Source of the DNA: Marchantia polymorpha subsp. ruderalis
Taxonomy: Eukaryota; Streptophyta; Marchantiopsida; Marchantiales; Marchantiaceae
NCBI GenBank assembly: GCA_037833965.1
Contig: AP031352.1
Span: 24,284,501 to 24,348,500 of the forward strand
DNA: 64,000 nt
Direction: 5' to 3'
Of the stretch, positions 31,460 through 43,080 are shown piece by piece. How positions within the stretch are numbered: the first letter of the stretch is position 1; every line of letters starts with the position of its first letter. The position numbers and the translations under genes are program-made. Below the pieces are notes generated by a model that had not been told where the DNA came from, searched no databases, and saw nothing but the letters and a program-made list of their open reading frames with translations.

Positions 31460-31768
31460 CATCCAAATAACACCAATGACTATTTCGGTCACTGGTATTT
31501 CACGTCATGTACTGTCTCTTCAACATTGACACAATGCATAACTAATTGTTGATTAGAAATAGCATCCGAATAACACCAATGACTATTTGGGTCACTGGTA
31601 TTTCACGTCATGTACTGTCTCTTCAACACTGACACAATGCATAGCTAATTGTTGATTAGAAATAGCATCCGAATAACACCAATGACTATTTGGGTCACTG
31701 GTATTTCACGTCATGTACTATCTCTTCAACACTGACACAATGCATAACCAATTGTTGATTAGAAAGAG
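31460..31768. repeat. 103-bp unit repeated three times
   Basis: Units beginning CATCC(A/G)AATAACACCAATGA start at 31,460, 31,563 and 31,666 and are almost identical. The right arm has only one copy (about 44,215-44,330), so this is an expansion after the duplication. Confidence 0.9.
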
Positions 31769-32275
31769 CAGCCTTGCAGTATAGTATCCTTCCATATTCG
31801 TCTCGAGCTATGGCATTCGATTACATGTGGAGTCTAATTTCACACACTCAATGACTTTTTATTGTTTTTGTTCTGGATAATAACTAAATTTGGCTAGCAT
31901 GTTATTCTTATTTATAAGGAGTTCATAGCTTAAAGTCTAAAAAGCAAGATGTACATGAGGTATTTGTGACTCTTTCAAATTTTGTTAGGTCCGTTTTAAC
32001 AGTTATTTTCATTCATCGTATCTATGAATCTACCCTTGTGGTGTTGACGAGGGTCCAACCATAAAATATGCAGATATGATGAATCTCATGATGGATCACA
32101 ATTTTCACTTTGTAGTTACATATTTTCCCCAACAAGCATGTATCTAATGTTCAAATTCAAACCTTATAATGTTGTATCTTGTCAATGTGAAGCCAAGAAA
32201 CGGATCTTGAATTACTCTTTTTGGGATGTCTCATTATAGAACTATCATGTTTAACGGTTTAGCAATGTTATTGTT

Positions 32276-33133
32276 TGTGTTCATTATTTAGTAGAAAATA
32301 TATACATTGCAAACCTTTTTGACTATATTAAACAGACAATTGACTACCTAGTTTCATCAATAAAGTTTGTTAGTCAGGTTATCAAAGTTCAGTTTATGTC
32401 TCTTGATGTATTTTTTGTTTTATCAGCACGGTTTATTATTTTGCTAGTACTTGAAGAAAGTAATTATGTGGGGTAGATTTATATCTCACTTACCATTTTA
32501 AGAACTCCCATGTCTACTACTATGCAACACGATTGCAATGCACAATGCAATTTAATTTGTGTATTGCATTATTTTTTAAAAAAAGAATATTTAATGCCTA
32601 TAACATTTTGATCTCATCAAATGTACATTTAGTTACTCTGACACAAAGTTTCATCCTTGTATATTTAAGAGTGAAGATTACTCTTGTGGTGTTGAAAATC
32701 AATACATCAAATCATAAATCTTGGCAACAATAAAGAAATTGATAAAGGAAATGTGTAGAATGTGAATGATTCACATAGCGATCACCTGGAATCACATTAA
32801 CATGGATTTTTTTCGTTTGACTAATATATTATGGTGTGGCAAGAATTTGGAGAGATGGAGCAAACTACCGTCTAGCTTTCTTTTGATCGTTGTTAGCCTT
32901 GATATGGAGCAAAGCAAATTTTATGGGATATGCACAAGGCATGAAGGACGTGGATGATGGACTCTGAAAACGCTGTGGAAACTTTCTAGCATTAAATCGA
33001 GTGCAATTTTCTTGTTGTCAATCAGTTTATCAACATAAAGATACCCTCATTGGACGGGTTGCGAGAGAATGCAAGAGAAAATCAATACTCAAAACATTTC
33101 CAACTATCTAAAACCTCACAACCTTCAAATGCA
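32276..33133. repeat. LTR-like direct repeat, left copy
   Basis: 858 bp beginning TGTGTTCATTATTTAG and ending CCTTCAAATGCA, repeated in the same direction at 39,172-40,057. TG...CA ends suggest an old LTR pair, but no target duplication, primer site or polypurine tract was found. Confidence 0.55.
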
Positions 33134-33164
33134 TCAGCTAGTTCATAGATTTTAGGTAGGAATG

Positions 33165-33506
33165 CAAAAATTAGTCATTTACAAAAAGTACTTCAAGTTT
33201 TGAGAGACAATCAATTGTATGCCAAAGCTTCAAAATGTGAATTTGGCAAGTTGAAAGTAGATTATTTGGGTCATAGAGTTACAACCGCAGGAATCCAAGT
33301 GATGAGTGAGAAGATAGATGCCATTTAGAAATGGACAGCACCTGAGGATCAAACTCAGTTGAAGAGTTTTCTAGGGCTCACTAGATTCTATCGTAGATTT
33401 GTAAAAGGTTTTGCTCACCTAGCTCACACCTTGACTTTCATGTTAGGGAAAGGTCAAAACTGGAGATGGGAACAACTCAAGAGTTAGCTTTTCAAGCATT
33501 GAAAGA
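33165..33506 (+). pseudogene. Ty3/gypsy RT thumb / RNase H start, fragment
   Basis: Reads [52 protein letters not shown], with an in-frame stop in place of a residue before KWTAPED and another after WEQLKS. Insertion of C1 cuts it at the RNase H border. Upstream RT catalytic residues are missing. Confidence 0.82.
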
Positions 33507-33705
33507 TGTAATGACAGATAAATATCAAAATGGAGCATAATGGTAAAAATCCGATCCCACGAGGACAGAAACAACACAAAGAGTACCCAGTGTCACGTAT
33601 GTAAGAGTTTATTGAAGAGTTTGAATTCTCAGGCCACTGTCACTCCCAGAAGTAATGCAGGTGTTTGACTCAAAGGACACTCAATGCAGCGTAATACACA
33701 CATTC

Positions 33706-33730
33706 AGGGGGAGGGGGAGGGGGGGGGAGG
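33706..33730 (+). repeat. G-run, possible quadruplex
   Basis: Runs of five, five and nine Gs are separated by single As. It sits exactly where other C-family copies have the GGGAAGTTTTCCCCCTGAA-type motif, so it looks like expansion of that motif's C run (sense strand). Confidence 0.6.
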
Positions 33731-33961
33731 AATTTCCAAAGAGTACACTCAGGGATTCTGCACACAGCTACCAATTGCGAACTTGCTTAAATCCTGACTT
33801 TAGCCAATCGCTATTCAAGACATTCAAATTGAGCTACTACCTCGGATGCGGTATCTTCGACAAACCAAAGTACCTCTCACGAGGTGACAAAAGTACTCAA
33901 CTCACAAACGCGCGGAGAATGCAGACTTCAAAACTGAGAAAACTAAATCGAGAAAAGACCC

Positions 33962-33990
33962 CCAAGGCCAATGCCTTGGATTACTTTATT
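33962..33990 (-). terminator. Poly(A) signal plus hairpin (C1)
   Basis: Reading minus: AATAAA (33,990-33,985), then a perfect 7-bp stem CCAAGGC / GCCTTGG with a 4-nt loop (33,979-33,962). Downstream of the C1 coiled-coil gene. Confidence 0.65.
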
Positions 33991-34369
33991 CCTAACTAAC
34001 ACAAAACTTTCACTCGCTCTGATGCGAGCTTCGAACATGTCCTAAACCTGCGGAGTCGGCGGTTGCCGCCCCCTCTAAATCTGATCTAAACCTAATCTTT
34101 GCAAAACGGCCGCTAAATCTAACTCCAAATTCACAACCGCGTCGCACGATCTCGAGAGGAACGCTTCAGGCTTCTTGGCTAACCGGCGCTGCCTTCTAAC
34201 ACTCCATTGCTATTATTTTTGCCGCACGATGCTCAAGTTCTCGTAACCGCAGCCATTTATGCATCTCGATCTGCCATAAAACATACCTGCGCAAGCATTG
34301 ATTCACCCTTGCGATCGAGGCGTGATACGTCTGTTCTGATAACTGCCGATTCTTCTCCCCGGCCTCCGA

Positions 34370-36283
34370 CTATCTTGTCTCCATCTCGCATAACTGCTCC
34401 TCAGTTTGTGTCCGTTGTGACCTCAGCTCGCCGCACTGAGTCTCTAGCTTCTCGATTAACTCTAGATCCGAGATCTTCGCAGCTCCATACTCTGCCAACT
34501 TCTTCGCCTTCGCTGCCAGCTTGGTCTCATACTCTTGCTCCTTCTTTACCGATGCTGCCGTCATCTTGTCCACCCTCAGCGACTCAGTGTTATAGACGGT
34601 CCGACATGCCTCCAACCTACTCAAGAGATCCACGGTCACACACTTGGCATTCTCAACATCCTCAGGAAGACTCTCACAAGCCTTCTCCGAATACCTCCGC
34701 TTCTCGACTTCCTCGGCCAACCTCTTCTGAAGTACCCGGTACTTCGCCTCCGTCGACTGGTTCTGACGTTCTTTCACTGCAACTGCAGAAGCCTCCGTCA
34801 CCTTGATCCGCATCCTATTACGTACTATCTCCACGTAAGATCAGTTGGGGATCGCTTCCACATACTTCTCCTGCTTATGGTCGAGCACCTGAAGTAACAA
34901 AAGTACCTGCACACATAGAACGTCGGCGGCACTGAAGGCTTGTGACTGTGCCTCTTCCGTCGAAGGATCCTCACCCGTCTCCAGTATGACTGTTCCGGTG
35001 GACGTCCGGGGTGATGCCACCTTCTGTGGTCCACACGCGGCTCCACCTACGTCCTTTACGGCCTTCGCAACAACTTTCTCCATCGCCACATGATCTTACT
35101 CAGTGTCTGACGACACTGCCAACACCTCAGCGTATCTCTTCTGAGGGATCTTCAACCTAATAACCGTCAAAGGAACCTCATCGTGTCTCGGAGGTACTTC
35201 CTCCATCAAGACAGCTTTACCCTTGTCTTTCCTTGTAGCCCGGCTTGGCTCTACGGGCGTCAACCTTACCTCAGAAGTCCAAGGTCCCTTCTCCGCCGAT
35301 GCTTCTTTTTCTCTTACTATATTCGCTTCCGCTCCCGCTTCTCAAGTGGGATGCCCTCTGGATGTAGCAGCTCTACTCTCCGTGCTGCTATCCGCTTCCA
35401 ATATTAATCTACTAGCTTTGATCTTTGACTTGGCCCGAGAGTTTGTCAATCGCAATTCAAGGGAAGCTGCTCGGCGCCAACGTTCTTCTGCTACAACGGC
35501 CTCGTCAATCCTCCTTCTCTTTCTTGGCCGTGATTCTTGTTTTCCTTTGGGCCGCTTTCTTCTTTGCTGAGGCAAATTATGTAGCTCACCCTCAGGATCT
35601 GTGTCGACCTCATTGGCACTCACCACCTCTTCTCCTTCCTCTGCCACGTTCCGCAACAGGAACACTCTACTCTCATCAACAGTCAGCAAATCCATACCTC
35701 TATAGAAATTGATCAAAAATGGGGACAAGTAACAAGCGGACCCTTCTTGAATCAGCCCAATGTGTTGCTGAGTAGCCGTCCAGAAGATGCGCACCCATTG
35801 AATGCGATCTCATTGCAGTGTTCTTTTCACGAACTCAACTTGCCAAGTCATCCTGTAAGTGATTCGAGCCAGGCGGAGAATCTGCATCAACGCCATTGCA
35901 AAATTTTGCCTGAGTCGATTGTGGTACCAACTGATGCGATAGCCATTCTTCTCGGTGCGGGGGTGCTTGAACAGAGTCGCATAAGCCTTTTCCTCCTATT
36001 TGATTACCCTTACACTCTCCCTGTCAAAGGTAAAATCGCCATCGTCATCCGCGCAACGTTCGAGGACCTTCTTGCAGTCCCAAATTTGCCCTGTCTCGAG
36101 ATTTCCTCGATAGCTCGGCGGCTTCGGCAAACCATTGTTATACCATTCTTGCACTATCGCCTCACTCGCCCAATTCCAATCCCACAACAGAAAGTTGATC
36201 TTCGCGAGAATCAAATCACGACAATGAGCTTGCAGTCCTACTTTGGGAACCTTTAGAGCGGATACTTTTATTAGACGCGCCAT
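34370..36283 (-). pseudogene. C-family coiled-coil gene, C1 copy, broken
   Basis: Starts MARLIKVSALKVPKVGLQAH with LLWDWNW and CADDDGDFTFD (35,996-36,283). A frame break follows, then YLSPFLINFYRGMDLLTVDE with a basic cluster RPRKRRRIDE (35,342-35,794) that could be a nuclear localisation signal. After further breaks comes a coiled-coil segment (34,370-34,834). The same domain order as the intact C0 protein is visible, in at least four frames. Confidence 0.8.
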
Positions 36284-36949
36284 CGCTGCTTCCTCTTGTT
36301 TGAGCTTCCGCACGCCAATCTCTCGTCAATCGCAAAATGTGTTCGTGAAATGTGGGCACCAAACTCTCAGCCTCCTCGAGTTTATCATACTGTTGCAACG
36401 GTTTTCCATTCGTGTGAATTGAAGGTGCCGCCATTCAAAATTCTTTCCCGGGTATCTATCTAAATTCTATTTTTTACTTCCATGGGTATCCTTCGCCGGT
36501 TGAGTCCTTGCGGGAACTCCGAGGTCTGCATCTGCGAATACCAAATACCCCCGCTTGAATACCCTACTAGGTATTCGGAGGAGATAGGTCTTTGTACCTC
36601 CTACCTCTACTTGACACTTCTCGATCCGCTCCTTTGGATTAGGACCTCGCCGACCTTTGAAGACCAACCGCTTCTACTGAAGTTCCTTCGGGCTTACTAT
36701 TCCTTCTTAACTTCTGGCGTAAAAAGACCTATTCTATTCTAATCTAATTACTTCTACTTTAAAAGTTAAAAACAACATGGATTTTCCGTCCTAACTACTC
36801 TATTTTTGAAAAAACAAAAAAACTGCACTACCACAGGAACCCATGCACTAGCTAGGAGGATGACACTTGAACTAGATGACATGGTGAGGTTGATGAGGAG
36901 ATGGTGCCCGGTTGGCATGCATCTGCCCTCATGTGTTTGTTGCGTGGAG

Positions 36950-38475
36950 ACTCTAGTAGGAAGGACCTCTTGACAACTTACTCTAGTCAAAGAGTGGATG
37001 TTCAATCTTCAGATCCTGAGGTTGAAGATGGTGCTACAAATTAGCGTGATATTCACGATGATGCCTTAGTATTGGAGTTCCTACGGACCACTATGGTGCC
37101 AGGCACAATGGGTGCCATGGAGCGAGATTGTGTTCTCCAACATGTAAAGAAATACCGATTGAAGGAAATACATGTTCTCTGAGTGTGGAAGGAAGGTAGG
37201 GTACAAGTAGTACCGCATCTAGCTCAGAGAGCGTGCATCGTGCGACATGCTCATGAGGAGTTGGGACATTTTGAAGTAAAGCATGCATACTACTTACTAC
37301 TTGATCAGTATTGATGGCGTGATATGCATACTCAAGTACAATAGTTGATATCACGTTGCATGGTTTGTGATCAAGTAAATACATCGTTCAATGCTCTAAC
37401 ACCAGATTACACCCATTGCCTATCATGATGTTGGTTTACCGTTAGAGTTTGGACTTTGCTCGACCATTACCTTTGATTGTACAACATCATCGGTATGTGT
37501 TGGTCATGGTAAAGCATTTCTCCAAGTGGATTGAGTTGGTGGCATTATTTGACAAGGCGAGTGAGCGAACAACGTATGACTTCCTTGACATGATGCTTAG
37601 TCACTTTGATGCATTAGCTGAGGTGTTGACCAATTAGGGTACAAAGTTTCAAGGTGAATTGTGAATCTTGTGTGACAATGCGCTGATTGATCACTGAACC
37701 ACGTCTCGAGATCATCCGAAGGCAGATGGTTTGTTTGAAGGTGTTGTACACACGGTGAAGAAGGCTTTGCGCAACTATGGCCTACAGAAGAGACATTTTG
37801 GAATATGCACTTACCATGGTTGGCTATGGGATATCGGTTCAGTAGTCAAGCATCCTTGGCTTTCTTCTCATCATATTTTTTGTTGTACGGTCAAGATCGA
37901 GACCTGCCGACATCAATTTGTTGTGAGTTTAGCAAGATGATGACATTGATGACTCAAACATGTGGATGAAAGTGTGTTCTCAATGTGTAGAGCTCTTTCG
38001 GAAAGTTATGTCTACAATGTTAGAAAATCTTGCGATTGCTCAACATAGAGATATGTTGCAGTAGGCAACCATTTGAGGAGGAAGTTATCGACCATCGATT
38101 CGTAGGTTTCATGTGGAGAACTACGTCTATCTACTGCAAACTGCACCGACAACATTGGATGTGATGGCAGGACACACTATTTTGCGAATGCGAGAGGTGT
38201 TATCTTCTGGAGTTCTCATGTTGGAGGGTCGTGACGGTGTTGTTTGGAAGTATCATGTGCGCAACTATGAGCTATGCCACCTTTCAAACGTGGATGGTAC
38301 TATGGACCCAAGCTTGGCAATAGTACGTGCTGGCTTGATGTGCATGCTATGTGGGTCAGCTGGTCATGCGACCCGTATGTTGGTGTGTGATAGGTGTTCT
38401 AGAGGATGGCATATGTCGTGTTTGACTCCACTTATCGATGATCTTCCATCTAGACGATGTGTTTGTCCTTGATGT
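36950..38475 (+). pseudogene. Ty3/gypsy integrase with C-terminal PHD finger, broken
   Basis: In several frames: an H2C2 zinc domain (VRHAHEELGHFEVKHAY, then CMVCDQ), the integrase core (RYVLVMVKHFSKWIELVALF; HPKADGLFE carrying the catalytic Glu), a C-terminal module (ILRMREVLSSGVLMLEGRDG, CHLSNVDGTMDPSLA), then a PHD-type finger CMLCGSAG..MLVCDRCSRGWHMSC. The finger's last pair reads CP-stop-C, so a TGA sits between the final two ligands. The usual second Asp region of the core is also destroyed. PHD fingers read histone tails; here one replaces the chromodomain. The wording fits the methyltransferase-gypsy family. Confidence 0.78.
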
Positions 38476-38650
38476 ACTTTGGAGTGATAGTTTATTTGAT
38501 CTTCACATGTAATGAATTGCAGTTGGGCGACTAACGATGGGGAGACATAGCATCTGACTTACTGTTTCGCGCACCCATGAAGATGTATGGCATGTAGTTG
38601 TAGATGTAGGGCTACCTGGGAGCCAAAGGGAACTGATCGACAACTAGGGG

Positions 38651-39110
38651 GGCTGATTGTGATACATTTGAGTGTGTACGCTCTCGTGTCCTATGTGTGT
38701 GTATGTGAGTAGCATGTCAACGATGTAGAGTGTATGACGATACGTATTTGCACGACATCTGTCATGTTTTTTGTGTTTACTATATTTAGCCGTTGACATA
38801 GGATTACGAGTTGAAGAAAGTTAAGGGTGGAGAGACTCGAAGAACATTCAATTCTTCAAGTCGAGCATGTAGCGTTGGGAGTAGTGAGTGCCCGTAAGTG
38901 TCGACCTGAATTCTCTAGTTAATGGGTTGGTCTCGACTTTTGTGTGACGTTCGTGTATTGAGCTAGTGGGGTTAACACGTTTTTATTCAGTTGTGATACA
39001 TTTGAGTGTGTAGCTCTCATGTCCTATGGTGTGTGTGAGTAGCATGTTAGCAATGTAGAGTGTATGGCAATACATATTTGCACGACATTTCAGTAATGTA
39101 ATTTGGTCTT
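38651..39110 (+). repeat. LTR-like sequence of the PHD gypsy, with partial second copy
   Basis: A polypurine-like AACTAGGGGGGC precedes TGATTGTGATACATTTGAGTG. The TGTGATACATTTGAGTGTGT start recurs about 342 bp later at about 38,996, as in LTR-LTR or a truncated second LTR. The interior shares 165 bp with 18,335-18,500, including the CTCGAAGAA hairpin. Confidence 0.55.
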
Positions 39111-39171
39111 AAATATCATAAATAGCCATTATCATTATAAGATACACAATCATTTTTCATTTTTCACAGCA

Positions 39172-40057
39172 TGTGTTCATTATTTAGTAGACAATATGTA
39201 CATTGTGAACCTTTTTGACTATATTAAACAGAAACTTGACTCCCTAGTTTGAGCAAATAAGTTTAATAGTCAATTTATCAAACTTCAGTTTACGTCTCTT
39301 GATTTATATTTTTTTTATCAGCACGGTTTATGAAATAACTAAGTCAACTATCTGTATTATTCTGGTGGTATTCAAGAAAACTACTTATTTGATGTAGATT
39401 TATATCTCATGTCTCACTTGTAGAGTTTCCATGTCTACAACCGCACTGCATGTCCCATGCATTGCATCACGATTGCAATGCACAATACATTCCAAATTGC
39501 GTATTGCATTATTTTTTAAATAGGGGGTGATTTAACACATGTAATCTTTTGATCTCATCAGATTTACGTTTAGTTATTCAGACACAAAGTTTCATCCTTG
39601 TATATTTAAGAGTGAAGATTACTCTTGTGGTGTTGAAAGTCAATACATCAAATCATACCTTTCGGTAACAATAAAGAAATTAATAAAGTAAATGTGTAAA
39701 ATGTGAATGATTCACATCGCAATCAACTGGAATCACATTAATATGGATTTCTTTTCCTTCGATTGATACATTATGGCGTGGCGGGAATTTGCATAGAGGG
39801 GGCAAATTGTCGTCTAGCTTTCTTTTGATCGTTGTTAGTCTCGCTATGGGAGAAGCAGATGTTATGGGATATGCATAAGGCATGAAGAACGTGGATGATG
39901 GACTGTGAAAACGCGTTAGAAACTTTCTAGCATTAAGCCGAGTGCAATTTTCTTGTTGTCAATAAGTTTATCATTATACGGGTTGCGAAAGGATGCAAGA
40001 GAAAATCAATACTCAAAACATTTCTTGCGATCTCAAACCTCACAACCTTCAAATGCA
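39172..40057. repeat. LTR-like direct repeat, right copy
   Basis: 886-bp partner of 32,276-33,133, same orientation, same TGTGTTCATT start and CTTCAAATGCA end, with several small indels, so the pair is old. It encloses the gypsy fragments and C1. Confidence 0.55.
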
Positions 40058-41397
40058 CTTTGACTCAGATATGACCATGCATCGCCAGATAATGCACTGA
40101 TTGCAAAGAAGAGGACCTGGCCTACCATTGTTTTACAGTAGAATGCAGAAACAAAGGTAGAGTTCCGCCAAATCTAGACGATTTTCTTGATATCTTGAAC
40201 TTATTCAATGGTACTCTAGCATTGACGGGGCATGAAGCTTTTGGACAAATCCTTCATTAAACTATAAACATGGTGACTCCAAAATCAGTGGCTATTTGCT
40301 CGATGACCAGTTCAAAAATAATAGTAGCAGCGTCTTCCAAAATGACTGACGATTTTCCAAAGTTTCATGATCCAATGAAACGTCGGTTGATTACAATCAC
40401 TTCAGGAAAGCACCTCGCAACTTCTAGCAACTAGATATTGGATTAGGCGCACCAGTTTGTTCTTGTCGCTTCGTGTACTCTATCGACGTTGCAATCGGTC
40501 CTGTCATGTATCTCCTTCATCTTTGTACCCACTATGTAAATGCTGCTCCAATCCTCCAAATCCAAGTTCAACCATACATAAACTTTTGGATTGTGTATAT
40601 AATATTGTGTATCTGTACATGTTTGCAACCACGAAGTTATTATTGGTTGTTAGTGAACTGCGTTAATTTGTAGCTTACATGAACATATGTGTAGATTCAT
40701 CCTTATGACTGCAAAACCAAGATAAACTTCTTAAGCTACTTTGTATGTTCACAAGTGCAACCATATATGCTCAACATAGCCCAACATTGGGTGCCCATAC
40801 CCATGCCCATGGGTTTTGGGTGACATTTGTTTTCCATGAGTGGGCATGGGTGGCCACAAGTAATGCTAAGGAAAGTGTTTGTCAGGATTCAACCAAGAAT
40901 GGGTTGAAACCACTCATGCTAATTTGAATAGCATGGGTGGGTACATGTAATGTTGTCGATGAGGTTAGGTTGATGCTTATGATTAAGGTCTGGATGCAAA
41001 TTTGAAGTTAAATGTTGGCTTAGTGAAGCGAAAGGTATTACTTATGGTTTAGAGGAAACAATATTTTGAAATCTTTAGAGTACAAGGCTTGAAAAGAAAT
41101 TGATACACTTCAAACATCATAGATTTCAGTGCATAAAGTTGATAATCATTTAATCAAATATTTTAATCTTAATGAAGATTGAACACATATGTCATATTGA
41201 AAATATCATATCTATGAAGATTCAAATGTTTGATGTTAATTTGCGCACATTAAAAAATGACAAATTTATTCTTGACATGATAACAAATTTCATATCTTTT
41301 GACACATTTGATATGTAAGGTCATCAATCACATATAATTGAATATGTATTTCAAGTCATGGTTGAGAAAAAAATCAAAAGATATAGTCATAAAAAAT
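40058..41397. other. No gene recognised; possible small MITE
   Basis: AT-rich DNA without known motifs. Around 40,789-40,945, a GGGTGCCCATACCCATGC start and an imperfect inverse near the end (GCATGGGTGGGTACATGT) hint at a short terminal-inverted-repeat element, but no target duplication was seen. Confidence 0.4.
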
Positions 41398-41559
41398 AAC
41401 ATATAGAGGCCTGCTTATAATAGACGATGGCCTAAACTACCTAAATTAGCTTGATATAGGCGCCGTTTCAAAATTAACTTAGGCGGAAGTCACATTTAGC
41501 CCAGATTGAAGGCCAACAAAAGAGAATGGAAAATTCTATTTGTGCAACAAGATGTGTAT

Positions 41560-41911
41560 TATAGATCAGTAATCAAAATGCGAGATTACTCCTCAATTAT
41601 CACAATACTCAAATGCCTCTATTTGCACATATTGCTTTGTAATGATAGATAAATACCAAAATGGAACATAATGGTAAAGATCCGACCCCACGAGGACAAA
41701 AACAACACAAAGAGTACCAGTTGTCATGTTCTTATTACATATCAGTAAGCAAAATGCGAGATTTCTCCTCAATTATCACAATCCTCAAGTGCCTCAATTT
41801 GCACATATTGCTTTGTAATGACAGATAAATACCAAAATGGAGCATAATGGTAAAGATCCGATCTCACGAGGACAGAAATAACACAAAGAGTACCAATTGT
41901 AACGTTTGTAA
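41560..41911. repeat. 176-bp tandem duplication spanning a C-family 3' end
   Basis: The block holding CTCCTCAATTATCACAATNC, TTTGCACATATTGCTT and the TGTAATGA(T/C)AGATAAATACC end occurs twice, the ends starting at 41,638 and 41,814. Both target sequence and element terminus are duplicated. Confidence 0.8.
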
Positions 41912-43080
41912 CAGTTTATTGAGGAGTTTGAATTCTAAGGCTATTGTCACTCCCAGAAATACTGCAGGCGTTCGACTCAAAGGTCACTTGGAGGACACAC
42001 AATGGAGCGTAAGACACACACACACACACACACACCTGAAACAAGCAATTGCAATAACTCAGAGGTCGATCGCGATCTCAACTTAGGGTTCAAGGGGAAA
42101 ATTTCCCAGGGAGTACACTTAGAGGTTCTACAGGCAGTTGCCAATTGCGAATTTGCTTAAATCTTGTCACTAGCCAATCACTATTTTAGAACATTTGAAT
42201 TGAGGATCCTACTTCGAACGCTGTATCTTCAACAAACCGAAGTACCTCTAACGCGGTGACCAACACACTCAACTCACAAACGCGCAGAGACTACAGAGTT
42301 CCGAAATTGAAAAAGTAAATTGAAAAAAGATCCCCAAGGTCAATGCCTTGGACTACTTTATTCTTAGCTACAAAAACTGTCACCCGCTCCGATGGGAGCT
42401 CCAAACAGGTCCTACACCTGCAAAGTCGGCGGCTGCCTTCCCCTGTAACTTACGACCTAAACCTAACCCTTAATCAAAACATAATCCTAAACTTTAACCC
42501 CAACTCTACTACACTGAGCCGCCAGCTTCTCTATTAGCTCTAGGTCCAAGATCTGAGGCTGAAATTTTGCAAGCATGTGCGGTCGGCTGAGACCAACAAT
42601 GCTATCAAATTTCAGCTCTAGCCGACACTCGAGTGCAAAGATATGGCCCCTGCAAGATCCCTGCTCCAAGGCCAAAATTCTTTCCCCGAAGTCCGAGGTT
42701 CCTTCTGAGGTCCAAAGTCCAAAGTCCGAGGTCTGAGGTCTGAGGTCCCTTTGGACAAAGTCCCGCTCCAAAGTCCAAAGTTTAAAGTACGTCACAGCCA
42801 AAGACCGAAGTACCTCACAGCCGAAGTCCAAGGTTCCTTCCGCCGAAGGCCATTCCGCGCCTTCGCCTGTGCATATCAGCCACTTTCGACACTCATAACT
42901 CAGTAATCCCTTATCCGTTTTAAGAGTTCTTGGGCTCGTTAAAACAAGCGTGCCGAGATTTATCTATCCAAACCCTAAGTAAGTCAAGTTGTTACTGATT
43001 AAAACGTTATGAGATATTTACTTTATTAGATCTCTCAAACTTCTCATTTTGAGAAAGAAAAGAAAAACTAAGTCACCATA
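41638..43080 (-). mobile_element. C-family unit C5, internally deleted
   Basis: Minus-strand unit from 5' TATGGTGAC (43,080) to the 3' end at 41,638. It is flanked by a perfect 5-bp direct repeat TGCTT (41,633-41,637 and 43,081-43,085). It keeps the TTTTAACGAGCCCAAGAACT leader phrase, CTTCGG-rich leader and poly(A)/hairpin module but only scraps of coiled-coil sequence (near 42,487-42,560). A CA microsatellite sits near 42,015. Confidence 0.85.
42334..42362 (-). terminator. Poly(A) signal plus hairpin (C5)
   Basis: Reading minus: AATAAA (42,362-42,357) followed by CCAAGGC / (A/G)CCTTGG stem (42,351-42,334) with one non-Watson-Crick position. Same module as the other C-family units. Confidence 0.6.

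Larger units (their letters stand above)
28976..32275 (+). repeat. Left arm of a large inverted duplication
   Basis: This arm is the reverse complement of 64,000 down to 60,793, continuing at 44,647 down to 43,686. Markers include GAATCCTCCACACTGTTTC (28,990) against the window's last bases, and the CCATGGGGCTAGCCCGAGT-type block near 29,920. The left arm is uninterrupted and therefore shows the empty sites of three insertions in the right arm. The right arm runs off the window end, so the left arm may begin earlier than 28,976. Confidence 0.88.
33507..36835 (-). mobile_element. C-family unit C1
   Basis: Minus-strand unit with both family ends: the 5' TGTGG at 36,835 and the 3' end whose plus-strand reading is TGTAATGACAGATAAATA at 33,507. 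It contains a broken coiled-coil gene, the poly(A)/hairpin module, and a G-rich expansion. It interrupts gypsy RT/RNase H DNA on its left. Flanking 5-mers (AAAGA and GGAAC) do not match, so one flank has been lost. Confidence 0.78.

Noticed and set aside
36831..36840. Target duplication for C1
   Set aside because: Flanking 5-mers AAAGA (33,502) and GGAAC (36,836) do not match; a flank deletion with loss of gypsy RNase H is likelier.
40789..40945. Small hAT-type MITE
   Set aside because: The GGGTGCCCATACCCATGC ends pair poorly and no 8-bp duplication was found; left only as a note in the intergenic entry.
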